Source: Rotaria sp. Silwood1 (taxonomy: Eukaryota; Rotifera; Eurotatoria; Philodinida; Philodinidae). From it: a stretch of DNA of 64,000 nt. Of this stretch, positions 12,644 to 24,345 are shown one piece after another; positions within the stretch are counted from its first letter, which is position 1, and each line of letters opens with the position of its first letter. Where the stretch lies: the NCBI GenBank assembly GCA_905250075.1, contig CAJNOP010000142.1:248001-312000 (forward strand), given 5' to 3'. The notes under the pieces are model-generated. The model saw nothing but the letters and a program-made list of their open reading frames with translations. It had not been told where the DNA came from and did not search any database. Position numbers and translations under genes: made by a program.

Positions 12644-14584
12644 CTATAATTTTGTATTGTTGTATTATAAGGCTAAATGTAAATAAATAATGTAAATTCT
12701 TTTTTGCTGTTTGTATAAACGAAAGAAAAAAAAAAGTTCACTTCCAAAATATCATTAGTAAATCTAGATCATCTCTACTTGGATCTCAATATATGTTTCT
12801 AATCAAATAAGATCTTTCAACATCGAATCGAACGTATCTCATTTCATCATTATAAAAAACATACATGTCTATTGCGACGGCTGGTTTTTTTTTCTGAAGA
12901 ACATTTCACAGTTATATGAATTTACAGGAAATTTTAGTGTTGACCTATGTAATATACTGACAATCGATGAATCTTATGGATTGATAACAATAGTTTGTGT
13001 TCAATGCAGTCACTGTAGTAAAATTCAAAACATCTTGTTGAATACTATTGGGTGTAGAATGTATGTGTACTGGTTCACCTTATCTTGATCTACACCCAAA
13101 CTTTCTAGCTGATGTCCTTCTGTTGTTGACCTCCTAATCTTGATTGGATTTTCGTATCAGGACTAAAAACACGTCCTGAGTAAAACTGGATAAAGTCTTA
13201 ACAGTATCATGTTTGCCATTTCTGTAAGGATTTCATATAGGATCGAGAGAGAATCTTGATTAAATTCTTGAAATTCAGTATTTCTCAAGTGCTGATCAGG
13301 ATTGAGACTATGGTTTGTAATGATAAGAAAGAGTAACAATAGTACTGTTTTCTATGTGTTACTATTATTTTCTGTGATGAATGTGTTCATTGACTAATAC
13401 TATCATTGATAAAAATCAATTTAGTATTGAATTAAATATGTTCTTGTGCACTAGTAAATGAAAAGTCTTTCAATATGTTGATAAACGAAGCAATAGAAGA
13501 TGTTCTTTATAAACAAGAGCACGAAAGGTAACTAAAGCTAGATTACATTTTAAAAAGTTGATCTATATTTTTAGATATCTACGAATATTTATTTGTTTTG
13601 ATTTCAAAATAATACCTTGTTGAAACACGCCTAAATTTATCACCGGAAAACTTGTTTAAATTGTATTCTTATCGAAACTTTTGTTATTTAACAAACAAAG
13701 CAATGCATAATTTATGTCTTGTATAGAGATCCGATGCTAACACATGACAAATGAGATTACATCTCGTTGAAAATCACCAAGATAGGATATATTTCCATTC
13801 TACACTTCACATCTGTACGTGTCTTAGATAAATTATTTTATCATATTTTTATTAAGAACTAATTCCCTTTTTGTTTCTAATTGTTATTACCATTTTCTCG
13901 TTTGTTTTTGTTTCATATTAAACAGAAGATGTGGGTGGATAGACGTTTGTATGCCTATGTGAAAATGATGAGACGCACCCACACTCTCAATCAAAAATGA
14001 TATGTTATTCTCTTTCAATTTAGGATATAAGTTTCGCATGTATATGTTCATTTGTTCTTGGCATTATACGAGTATTGATGTCTGAACGAAAAAGCACGTC
14101 TGATATAATATAGATTAGATTGAGATATGATCAACCGTCGGAAGAGTTGCAAACGCATTTCTACTAGGGATGTACAAGTACGATCCCACCCGACAATGTA
14201 ATGTTATGGTTTCAACGTTGAGAAACAAGATACGGTTTTGAACTAAATGAATAACTCGGATAGGCACTAATAGAAACCAAAAAAAGTAGGCACATGAATG
14301 ATGCTAGAAATTAGCAATGTCTATCGCGGCAGCTTCTTTTTTAAGAGAAACTGCAAAATTTCACGAATTTACGGCAAATCCTTAGAAGCTATGAAAATCT
14401 TTGCTATAAGTGAACGTTAAAAAGTGACGAATCAAATTTTTTCAAGTTTTATGTCGTATATTATATTTCTTTTCCTTTTTTGAATTCGATCACATGTATA
14501 CATTTGTATTAATCAATTTTGACTGAAAGAATATATGAACATCTAGTTTATTTTTGCAAAGAAACATTAACATGATGATATATA
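12644..14584. other. Intergenic, no supported gene
   Basis: No convincing reading frame on either strand. A short telomere-like hairpin (GTGTGGG-type followed by CACCCACAC) lies at 13929-13985, with a short GGGTGTAG/CTACACCC pair near 13049-13095. Confidence 0.5.
13929..13985. repeat. Short telomere-like hairpin, degenerate
   Basis: GATGTGGGTGG at the left and CGCACCCACAC at the right in head-to-head order, with a spacer of about 35 bases. It is a small, eroded member of the palindrome family described at 16836, 36214, 47621, 55395 and 56085. Confidence 0.5.
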
Positions 14585-15830
14585 AAGTTAAATGGTTCCA
14601 CGATATTTCCGCGCGTGACATTTGCGCGCCGACACTTCCGCGCACGACAATTTCGCGCAACGACATTTCCGCACACAACACCACCGTGCGCGACACTTCC
14701 GCGCTAAATGAAGTTTTCTGTTTTCCTGCATTAAGTTAATACATCTTCTAAAATTTTATTAACTGTTCTGTTGGTGCGGGTGCAGAGTTTCGGTGTGAGT
14801 GTGGGAGTAGAAGGAAGGCAACAGGAACCCTAATACCAACAACCACAACCGAACACTCAAATTCACCCAAGAAATCATAGCCGAACCCCAGATCCACATA
14901 GGAGCGCACACCGACACCAACCTACACGCGCACTTTACAGCCCAAGTCCACACCCACAGCAGCACCGATACCTGGAATTCCAGAGGCATTACCTAGCATG
15001 CCAGTAGCATTACATGAGATGCTAGTAGCATCATTGAAATGCTAGATGCATCGCCTGAGTTCATAGAGATATTACCTGGAATGATAGAAGCATCATTATG
15101 ATGCTAGAGACATCATCTAGGCTGCTAAGCGCATCACCCGAGATGCTGGTTATATTATATGTGATGCTAGAAGCGTCACATAGAAACCGAGGAGCATCAC
15201 TTACGATGCTGCGAACAACCCAAGTGGTACCTGTGGTATCCGAGGTTATGTCTATAGTAACCCAGGTGAGGCTTCCAACACTCTAGTAATGCTTCTAGCA
15301 TGCCAGATAATACTACTAGCAACCTGCGTGATGTCTCTAGCAACCTGCGTGATGTCTCTAGCATCCCAGATGTCAATGTCAGCATGCTAGTTTTCCATAA
15401 AAAACAATCTATCTTTCAGAACAGATGAGGTCCATCAGAGGACTTCCTCAGTGAGGTGTTGATCTGAACAGAACTACTTGAGCAGTTTCCCTAAGGTCGG
15501 AAGAACTCTTCGAACAGTTCATTACATCTGAGCTGAACAGTCGAAAAAGATCAGATCAGATCACTTTTACAAGCTGTTCATCAGTTCCGAACTTCTACTG
15601 GATTGCCCTACGCATGCTCCGCATGCACACACATTCCGTGCTGGAGCCAAGTTTCACAGATCTATTCATGGAAGTTTAGAAGTTGCATTAACCTAATGCA
15701 GGAAAAACAGAAAACTTCATTTAGCGCGGAAGTGTCGCGCGCGAAAATGTCGCCGCGCGGAAATGTCGCTGCGCGGAATTGTCGTGCGCGGAAGTGCCGT
15801 GCGCGCAACTGTCGTGTCACGAGTTAAATT
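14585..15830. mobile_element. Foldback element with tandem-repeat arms
   Basis: Inverted arms at about 14587-14740 and 15683-15829. Each arm is made of five to eight copies of a 14-bp unit resembling TTCCGCGCACGACA, followed by an inner segment (AAATGAAGTTTTCTG) shared in inverse orientation. The arms are CpG-rich in AT-rich DNA. Between them are a degenerate telomere-like segment (about 14774-14965), an array of short palindromic units (about 14990-15390) and a block with repeated GAACAG motifs (about 15420-15600). Terminal repeats that are themselves tandem arrays are the hallmark of FB-type foldback elements. It encodes nothing recognisable. Confidence 0.75.
14990..15390. repeat. Minisatellite of palindromic ATGCTAG/AGCAT units
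   Basis: About 15 degenerate units of 20-27 bp, each pairing an AGCAT with a nearby ATGCTAG (or CTAGCATG), inside the foldback element. Frames that cross it on either strand are low-complexity translations of the repeat. Confidence 0.7.
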
Positions 15831-18291
15831 AACATTATCAGTTAATTACTTTGTTTCTATTTCCAATGATCATGCTTAGATTTTCTAAATGATCCATTCA
15901 ATTAACATAAAGAATATATTATTCGTACATGTAAGGTGATGAAAAAAAGTTGAACAATAATGTATTTGGAATATTTTTTTTCCTGTGATGTTAACGATCT
16001 AACTCAAATTCAAATAGTAATTTTTGTTCATCAGTGGAGTTTTCTATATGATACATTCGAACGATATCAAGATTTTATAAATGAAGTATGATAACAAGAT
16101 GTCGAAGAAACTGAGCATAGAAGGTTTTAGGTCTTAGAAGATCTTGTCGACCCTATTTTGTTAATATAGGATCATCTTAAAGACTTTGAAATTCTTAACA
16201 AAATCTCGACTTGGCGCATTTTATATAACATTTCTTTAAAAAGTTAGAAGTACCCCAAAAACCGTTTAAAAAAGAGAAAGACCATAAAAAATGTGATGAC
16301 CCATCACTTTGTCTAAATTTTTATCTTCTTTAAGATCACACTGTTCAAAATGACTTCGAAAAGACCTCCTGAAATTTGAGTACTTCTGTGTTGGTGATAA
16401 AAAGTAAATTTCAAATGTAAGATATTTGTCAAGTCACATTAAGCAAACAAAAACGGAAAGCATTTCATCCTCTTTTGTATTAAACATAGAAGAGAAAAAG
16501 TATTTATAGTTCAATACTATCCATCTGGAAAGCTCGAACTCGTTATCACTTTGAAGATTTCCTATAAAAACAAGTCATTTGTTTATTACAAGTGCTCGAT
16601 ATTTTCTATTTTTTCATTTGACTATTTGTAGAATAAAACAAAGAATAGACAAAGAATGTTAACAAATAACTGAAAAAAAAATTGTTATCACTTATTAAAC
16701 AACACTTTTTATGCATTCGAAATCGTCTTTCGATGTATTTCTATTTCAGTAAAAATTAACATTTCTTATTCTTTTTTTTTTTTCTTATTGAACTAAACAC
16801 AGCTCTGTTCATTAGGAAATTACCGTTCATATTTGAGGGTGTAGGTATGGGTGTGGGTTAGGTGTGGATGTGGGTGTAAATGAACACAAAGAGGAGGCTA
16901 ACACTCACACTCACCCACACCCCACCCTAATTATTGAAAATCGCTATCCAAGATTGAAATGATGATTGAATTTCGATTGAAATCAATCTGTTAGTGTTCA
17001 GAAATTTCAAATAGAGATGCATCAGTGTCGGTGCTAGACTTAGAGTTAGTCGGAATTGTAATTGGCAGGATTCGCTCTGGACTTGGGTTGACTTTTCCAG
17101 TACTGGTTAAAAATTGGCCTTACATAAGTTACCAGCGAATGAAAAACGAAAAATTTTAGGTTTGATTCTTGCGTCAATATATGGCTTTTTTGAGGATATC
17201 AAGGTTTTCTAGGTTGACGAATAATGAATCTATAATTAGTTGTTCAAAATCCTGTACTTAATTTCTCGGTCAAGTAAAGCTTACCCCGAAAACATGGTCA
17301 AACTATGAAAAATTCTTATTTTCCTAAAAAACCTGTCCTTTGACGAAACAATCAAACCCAAAGTTTGCCGTTATTCAATAAGTGGAAAAGTAGCTGCCTA
17401 CGTAACGATAACTTTGCCTCGGCATCTCTACTGAGTTGGATAGAAGAACGATCTTCTCGAAGGGATGTTTACTTTTCTAAAGTAATCTTGACTGAAGTAA
17501 TTGAACTTATCTCTCACAGGATCATACGCATAATAGATATTGAACATAGAAAGCGATGACATTTGAAACATCAATGAGATACTCATCGATCATTGTGTTT
17601 ATTTCGTTCAATTTCCTATTGGAGAAACACGAAGGAAATAGTCATTGTAATATTTTGAATAGTCATATTTCTTTTCTTCTCGTTCACTTTTGGAAAATAG
17701 AATGAAAAATAAGTATGATAAAATCTAATAAAAATAGAGAAACGAATATTGTCAAAAATTAATCTTAGAGCTTTGCATATTTTTACAGTCTTTTGAGAGG
17801 AATTTCATCTTAAAATGAACCGATTTTTGAAATTGTTTTGTTTAGCGTACTAAAAGTCATTAAAAATCGAATATTGCTGCACGATTCTCTGTTTCCATCT
17901 ATTTCGAATAAAATTGTTTTTCTATATCGATCAATAAGATTTCTCAAGGTTTTGTTCATCTCTTTCAATTTGGCCATGTGTTACGTCGATCTAAGTATTT
18001 TTTAATAATTAGAAATGTAAAACATTTATCTAATATTCCACTATCGTAAATGGCTATTTTTGCATCGTGATGATATTGAAGAGTCATTCCTAAGTGCTTT
18101 GAGAAATTTCACTGAATAATCGTAGAAGAAAATCTTGAGTGCTCAATGTATTATTCGATTGAAGTTTCATAATGAAATTCTCTATCGTGAGAAGTTTTGC
18201 AATGAAATATAATTTGAATAGTAGGAAAATTCCTTTTGATCATTCGAGAAAATAAAATGAAGCAAAGTTTCTTCGATTCTTTCCATTTCAA
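15831..18291. other. Intergenic with one telomere-like palindrome
   Basis: No recognised gene. A 64-codon frame at 17365-17559 (+) has no motif I know. The only clear structure is the palindrome at 16836-16928. Confidence 0.5.
16836..16928. repeat. Telomere-like head-to-head palindrome
   Basis: Begins AGGGTGTAGG with further GGGTGTGGGT units and ends in CACCCACACCCCACCCT. G-rich and C-rich halves are separated by a spacer with the core GAGGAGGCTAACA, a core also seen, with changes, at 20553 and 63379. The hexamer is TGTGGG-like. Confidence 0.8.
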
Positions 18292-18393
18292 CTAGAATAC
18301 ATGACTTATCATGTTAACACGAATTTTGTTGATGAAAGATGTTAAATCATATTCAAGTGTGAAATCTGATGGCTTATTGAGAAGATCTTTTAA

Positions 18394-18819
18394 TCATTTA
18401 AGTTCTTCATTGAAAACCTGAATTTCTTGATCAGCAAAATCATTGTCTTTACGACATTGAATAATTTTTTGTGTCAATTGTTTCAATTTAAAATCGAGAT
18501 TGGTAGCAAATGTGACTATGTATGATGATAGTTCACGACGAACTTCATCTGCTACTTGTCGAATTTTTTCGATCGACTCACGTTCCCATTTATCGATTTG
18601 TTTCATTAATTCAGGTTTTTGTGGATTAGATTTTTGTTCATCCATTTCAAGTTTTAAATCATTAAATTGATCTTCAATTGTACCTAATTGTTGGCTCAAT
18701 TCATTACGATGTTCGCTGATGTGATTAAGGCCAAAATCTTTCGAACATCCACTACATTTAACAGTAATTTTTGATTTTTTGCATATAACACCCGATGTTT
18801 TGCCAGTTGTTGTCGCCAT
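18394..18819 (-). CDS. B-box-like zinc-binding and coiled-coil protein, cut by an in-frame TGA
   Basis: 141 residues. An N-terminal Cys/His motif (KCSGCSKDFGLNHISEHR, residues about 21-38) resembles the single zinc site of TRIM-like B-box proteins. It is followed by a long charged coiled coil (about 39-140) with the family-like segment QIDKWERESIEKIRQ. These proteins usually act as intracellular scaffolds, often with a C-terminal NHL or other domain, which is absent here. After the TGA at 18394-18396 the same frame stays open for 33 codons to a TAG at 18292-18294 and still reads like the family (LLNKPSDF, then FINKIRV). The stop is therefore probably a recent truncation, and the locus may be a pseudogene. 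The start ATG is well placed before the zinc motif. Confidence 0.7.
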   Translation of the reverse strand: MATTTGKTSGVICKKSKITVKCSGCSKDFGLNHISEHRNELSQQLGTIEDQFNDLKLEMDEQKSNPQKPELMKQIDKWERESIEKIRQVADEVRRELSSYIVTFATNLDFKLKQLTQKIIQCRKDNDFADQEIQVFNEELK

Positions 18820-20519
18820 CTGAAAGTCTATTTTGGAAAAAAAGAACGAATGAAAGAGTTTTGATAAAATATGATAACAATACTATTTGAGTTTGCTCTT
18901 TATTTTGTCAACATAAGAGTTCTTTCACCATTAAGTTGTTTCGTTTTGTTGTGGAATTTCATCATGGGCGAATTCACAGCTAATGACAATCAAAGTTTCA
19001 AAACTTAACATCGAAAAAAAGAAAGTTTGTACATTAGTTGAATTTATGTTTTTCTAAAAACTTAGGAATAACTCTAACAATACACGAATATATAATGAAT
19101 TCTAAAGGTAAAGAATATAGATAAAACATGCGGCCAACGAGAATAAAGTTAGCATTTGAAATCTTTGACTTTCATTGAAAGATATCTGTTTGTATTTATA
19201 TATCAATCGCTCAGCTATTTGTGTTTTTCTCATTTGCAAAATGATTTGATTGATGATCTGTTCAGATAAAAATTATTAAAAAAAACCTGTAAAAGTGTGC
19301 CGATTTAAGGTGATTCCATTTTCCTTCAAGAAGTTTAACGTGTTTTTTTTTACAAATTCAGTTTTTAAATTGAGCTTATCCCTAAAGGAAAAAAATCATA
19401 TTTCATATGTTTGAATTGCTTGAGTTAGAGACGAGATAAATTAGTTATTTCAATTTGGTTATCATTTTCAAAGTAATGACTTATTGGTTTTATTTTAATC
19501 CATCAGAATCTAATCATATTAAATATATAATTTTTTTTTAACATTAATTTTGAAATAAATTCCGATAGATTAAAATCAAGTTCATTAATCATTTGTTTCA
19601 AGATGAGGATGAGATTTACATAACTAGATATCCATCTAAATTACATTTTAAGTAAGTCAGGAGGTAGATGTAAGTGGGTGGGTGTGGTGTTTATTTCAAA
19701 CTTACCAATAATTAATTTGGTTTATATTGTACAAATATCAAAACAAATTAACTAAGCACGTTTTTCTACATTAGTTCTATCATTTACACAGAAAATGCTT
19801 TCTTTTACAATTTTTACTTAAATGTTATTACTATCAATATAGATAATAGAGCTTGTGAAATATGAAATTTACTATAGATTCATCTTTGTAAACTATTTTA
19901 CTATGTTTATTGAAATTCTCATTATTTAAATAGTATAGTTAAGTCATCAAATAACAATAGCTTGTTTATTTAATCAAAAGATATTATGAATATGTATATT
20001 GATGTCAACACTAAAGTAGAAACAAAAAATACTAAGTATGTTTAATATATAATCGAGATTCGAAGGATAATAAGTCTAGTGTTAAATTAGTAACCTGTGT
20101 TTAAATGCATTTAAAAGATAAACATTAAAATTTTGTTCAAGTAAATCTCATGGCATTGAAAACATGTTCTAAAAGCCAAAAAAAACAAAGAAACTAAATA
20201 GAAATATAATTTTATATTTACTTTGCTATATGATTATTTTCTGATTCTTTATCTTCACTAAGTTCTCCTCCTGGCGAAATCATTCGAATTCCAAGGGTGC
20301 GTGGGTGTCGATTATCTAGAGACCCACATCCATCCCTCCAGAACAAGCACTCAGAAAGGTTTAAATTACTATACTACTGAGTCCAACGCTGGTGTTTGTT
20401 TTTAGGTTCGAAATGAAGGCTTCTTTTTTCTACATATTTCGAAATCCTACAATCAGTCTCCATCTAAAGAAAAAAGTCGACATTGGAGCAATATTGATAT
20501 AACATAGTAAGATAATTTT

Positions 20520-20582
20520 CGGGTGTGGGTGCGGATGTGTGGCTATTGAGAGAAGGCAATATCAACACACTATCCACTCTAC
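20520..20582. repeat. Degenerate telomere-like hairpin
   Basis: Starts CGGGTGTGGGTGCGG and ends in ACACACTATCCACTC, with spacer GAGAGAAGGCAATATCAAC. The spacer resembles that at 16878-16900, which argues that these are copies of one element and not chance repeats. Confidence 0.55.
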
Positions 20583-20792
20583 TTAATCATTATTAGAGAA
20601 ATATTTTTCATTCAATTTTTTGCTATCACTATCCACAGGTAAATTTTTCAAAAATATTGATTTTTTGACAACGATTATTTTCATTTCGATGATATATTAA
20701 TTGGACTTGGGGCTAACAATCACAGAGATCAGATAAGTCTTTATTAAAAAAACAAAATGTCATGCGTACATAAAAAGTAAAAACGGTTGAGT

Positions 20793-20852
20793 ATATGTGG
20801 GTGCAAAGGTGCTCTGTCTCTTCACAGACCCCACACTACACACACATACATG
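20793..20852. repeat. Degenerate telomere-like hairpin
   Basis: GTGGGTGCAAAGGTG on the left and CCCCACACTACACACAC on the right, separated by about 18 bases (CTCTGTCTCTTCACAG). Same G-then-C order as the other copies. Confidence 0.5.
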
Positions 20853-20914
20853 TTAGAAATTTCATTTACGCATATTTATTCTATTCTCAGATAGAAGCTA
20901 GTCCATCAGATATT

Positions 20915-23900
20915 CTATGATCGTGTTGATAGTGGCAGAATTCTATCGGAAGTAACCGAGAATTTAGGCATTAGAAGTGAGATAGTCGCATTCGATTGGG
21001 TACTAGGAACGTCTGACAGAATTTCATTGGTTTTCATCGAATTCAGACACAATCCGATGAAATCTAAATCGGAATCCTGGTCATTGTATTGTTTAACCTG
21101 GATTTCATTGAGCCTTTGCTTCCAAAAAAGTAGAAGAGGATGATTCGAAGGCAATGAAGCTTCTCCGATTTTAACTGCTTGCTTCTGATATTTAACTGCT
21201 TTCGGGTATGTTCTCATTTTATAACAAACTTCAGCAATGTTATTGTAAGAATCAGCTAATTTCGGCTGATTCAAATGTTGTATTTGTTGTCGAATTTCAC
21301 ATCCTTTTTTCAAGAATGAAAGCGCTTTTGAATAGTCGTTCATTTTATTGTATACCAAACCGAGGTTATTGTAAGAATCAGCTAAATTCGGATGATTCGA
21401 TATTTGTATTTGTTGTCGAATATCAAGTCCTTTTTCCAAGAATGAAAGTGCTTTTGAGTAATATCCCATATTATTGTATATCAAACCAAAGTTATCATAA
21501 GAATCAGCTAAATCAAGATGGTTTGGTAGTAGCACTATACTTCGAATTTCCAGTGATTTTTCTTGAAATTGAAGCGCTTTAGAATATTTTCCTGCATTGT
21601 TTAACACTACACCAATGTCACTAAAAGAGGTAGCCAAATCTGGATGGTTTCGAGGGAGTATTTTCAGACGTATTTCACATGCTTTATCATGGAATGAAAG
21701 TGCTTTTTCATACTCTTCTAAATTACAATACACCGAACCAATTTTACTGTAAGAATCAGCCAAATCGGCATGGTTGGGAGGGAATATGTTGTGACGAACT
21801 GCTAATCCGTTTTCATAACATGAAATTGCTTTTGAATATTCGCCAAGATTAGCATATACGAGACCGAGGTTTGTGTAAGATGAAGCTAAATGAGGATCGT
21901 TGATAGCGGATTTCTTTTCGTATACTTGTATTGATTTTTGAAAATAAGAGATCGCTCCTGTGTAGTCACCCAGCTCGATTTTTATCATTCCAAGTTGATA
22001 ATAAAAATTCCACATTTCAAAGTCATCACTAGTTTGTTTCAAAGGCATCATGCACAAATAAAATGCCTTTTCAAAACTGCATATTTTTCTTAGCAAATTA
22101 TTCAATCGGTGATATTCTGTTGGTCCTTGGATTTCGTTTCCCATGGATTTAGTGAGAGAGCTCCAATAGCCATCGTTATGTTCCATCATTGTAAGTTGTA
22201 CTTGCCAAAATCGAGATCCTTTGCCTATTTGTTGAATTCGTTCAATTCGAAAGACGCTGTGCATACTAAATAGTACTAATTCTTGACCTGAATGATATTG
22301 TAAATCTCGAATATTTGCAAATGGAGTCGATGAAATCGATAGATCGACAGTGATCACAAATAACACTCCAATAGATTCTTGGTTCTCGGCTGCCTGTCTA
22401 GCATAGGCAATAGAAATAAGACGATCTGGACTAGCTGATAAAAAATGGTTGAACGAAAACAGACTGCCAACATGCGATTTTAATTTTTGTAAATCACTTT
22501 GTGGTAGTCCTTGGCCACGGTAGACAGTCAATAATTTTCCTTTACCTTTCTTGAACTGTTTGGAGTGAAGTTTTTCTAATTGTTCATGAAGATCGCGAAT
22601 AAAGAAGCCCAACTTGATGATCGCTTCAAAATCTAGAGTTTTCAAGGAGCGTTCAAGCACTGAGTACAGAAAATGCGGTGCTGTATACCACCAAATGGGT
22701 GAATGTTCATGATATTCTTGTTGAAACTGTTCGATGTCACGTTTTGGGAATTCGTTACCATGCGAATCACGACAATAGGCGACAAATTCTTGAATTGATC
22801 GTTTATCATGTTTCATAGCAATAAGAATTTCTTTTAGTAGAAATGTGTACATGTAACTTTGATCGATCAAATCCATGTTTTGATCTATCGCATTATTATT
22901 CAGAGTAATCGAGGTATCGATAGACTCGTTTTCGATATTTTTCGCATCGATTTTGATTAATTCACAAATCGCTTCGAAATCTGCTTCAATACCTTTAATT
23001 TTGGACCAGTTCTTTGTCCACTGTTCATGCTTTGTCGTGTCTCGACAGAATATGAATATTGAATAGATTTGTGGCAAATGATGAATGTGAACAACTATAC
23101 TTTCACCAAGTGATAGAGTTGTCACCAGCAATATTTTTGTGTTTTTTACTTTATTTAAAAAGTTGACGCATGTTGCAATATCAGTGAAAATTTTCACATC
23201 ATTGACAATACTCTGTATTTGACTAATTGATTCAGAATAATATTGATGTGATTCGTTGATTTCTGAATCAAGCCAGATAACAAGAAGATCTAAAACGATA
23301 CAGAACTCAACGAATTAGAATAAAAGAAAAATGCCAAAGTCATTTAGAAATGTGTTGTTTAATTTCATAATTCTATTGTGTTCTAGAGTCGAAATTCTAC
23401 TTCCTTATTATGAACTCCTGCAAATATAACTCTGTCCATAAAAATTATATTTTAATATCCTCAAAAAATAGACACTTTCAAAATTTGGATGCCTTTTTTG
23501 ATTTTCATAGAATCCATATTCAAAAGAATTTTGAAAGTTTCTATTGCTGGAACGAAAATGACATTGTTATCTACTTTGATGATGAGAACACGTATTTTTG
23601 ATAGATATATATATATATTAGTCTTACCTGGTTTTGACGTTATGCTAATCGTATCCGTGACTGCTGGTAATGTTTCATTATTGTTGTCCGTTATTTCTAC
23701 TAGATGTACAACTTTTAGACCATCATTAAATTTTAAATCATTACTTTCCACACTTAATCGAGTGCCTGGGCCGAGCAATACTTCATTTTTATCTGGATAT
23801 TTTGTATAGCCACTCAAATTTCTACCGTTTACGGCTTCAATCATGAAGAATATAGCATTTGTATCGTTGCCGAGAAGTTTTTTGATGACATTACGTGTGG

Positions 23901-24345
23901 TTGAGCAAGAACTCACACTTCGCCAAATTATTTCACTACCTTTAATAAAATTTTTGTTGACGCCATCCTTCGTACCACACCAAAGACGTTTTTTTTCTCT
24001 GGGCAATTTTGTAAGTGCAATTTCGAATAATTTGAGATAATTACCCCATGGTGACAATGCAGATGGATTTTCGGATCTCAGATCCTTATTCAACAATCGA
24101 TATAAACTATGAGCACCCCACTCCATGGTATAAAGATAAATCGAGGCTGATTCGTCATGTGTAAGGTTGTGTTCGGATGGAAAATGGCATTTTTCTAAAG
24201 CTTCCTTGATATATTGACGCAAATGATCAATACGAGGCACAATAGGTTCAAGAGCATGTTCAAGTGAAAGTAATGATTGACGTCTATAACCATAGTTTAG
24301 TGAAATTCTCTTGTCATTAAGATCAATGTCGAGAAATCGACTCAT
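20915..24345 (-). CDS. Dual ADP-ribosyltransferase-like module protein with TPR array
   Basis: Two exons, 24345-23628 and 23289-20915, joined by a 338-bp intron (donor CAG|GTAAGA, acceptor TTTTAG). Phase 1 joins to complete GAT, giving 1030 residues. Exon 1 is an ART-like domain: WCG at 122-124 where Arg is expected, SSC at 145-147, and KNE at 186-188 for ExE. Exon 2 begins with a conserved bdelloid segment (LLVIWLDS; HEQWTKNWSKIKG). A second ART follows with Arg497 in VYRG, FLSAS at about 522-526, and SGQELVLF where DEQEVLF stands in the neighbour at 10985. About seven kinesin-light-chain-type TPRs span residues 665-960. Both modules lack part of the canonical R-S-E set, so it may bind NAD or targets without catalysis, or use altered residues. 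Intracellular; no signal peptide. The exon structure is by eye. Confidence 0.85.

Larger units (their letters stand above)
18820..20914. other. Intergenic with several degenerate telomere-like tracts
   Basis: No gene is supported. G-rich or hairpin tracts occur at 19670-19697 (G-rich half only), 20294-20339, 20520-20582 and 20793-20852. Each resembles the TGTGGG palindrome family in reduced form. Confidence 0.55.

Noticed and set aside
21208-21582. 124-codon plus-strand frame with repeated ISADSN-like units
   Set aside because: Antisense shadow of the TPR array; the periodicity comes from the TPR repeats on the minus strand.
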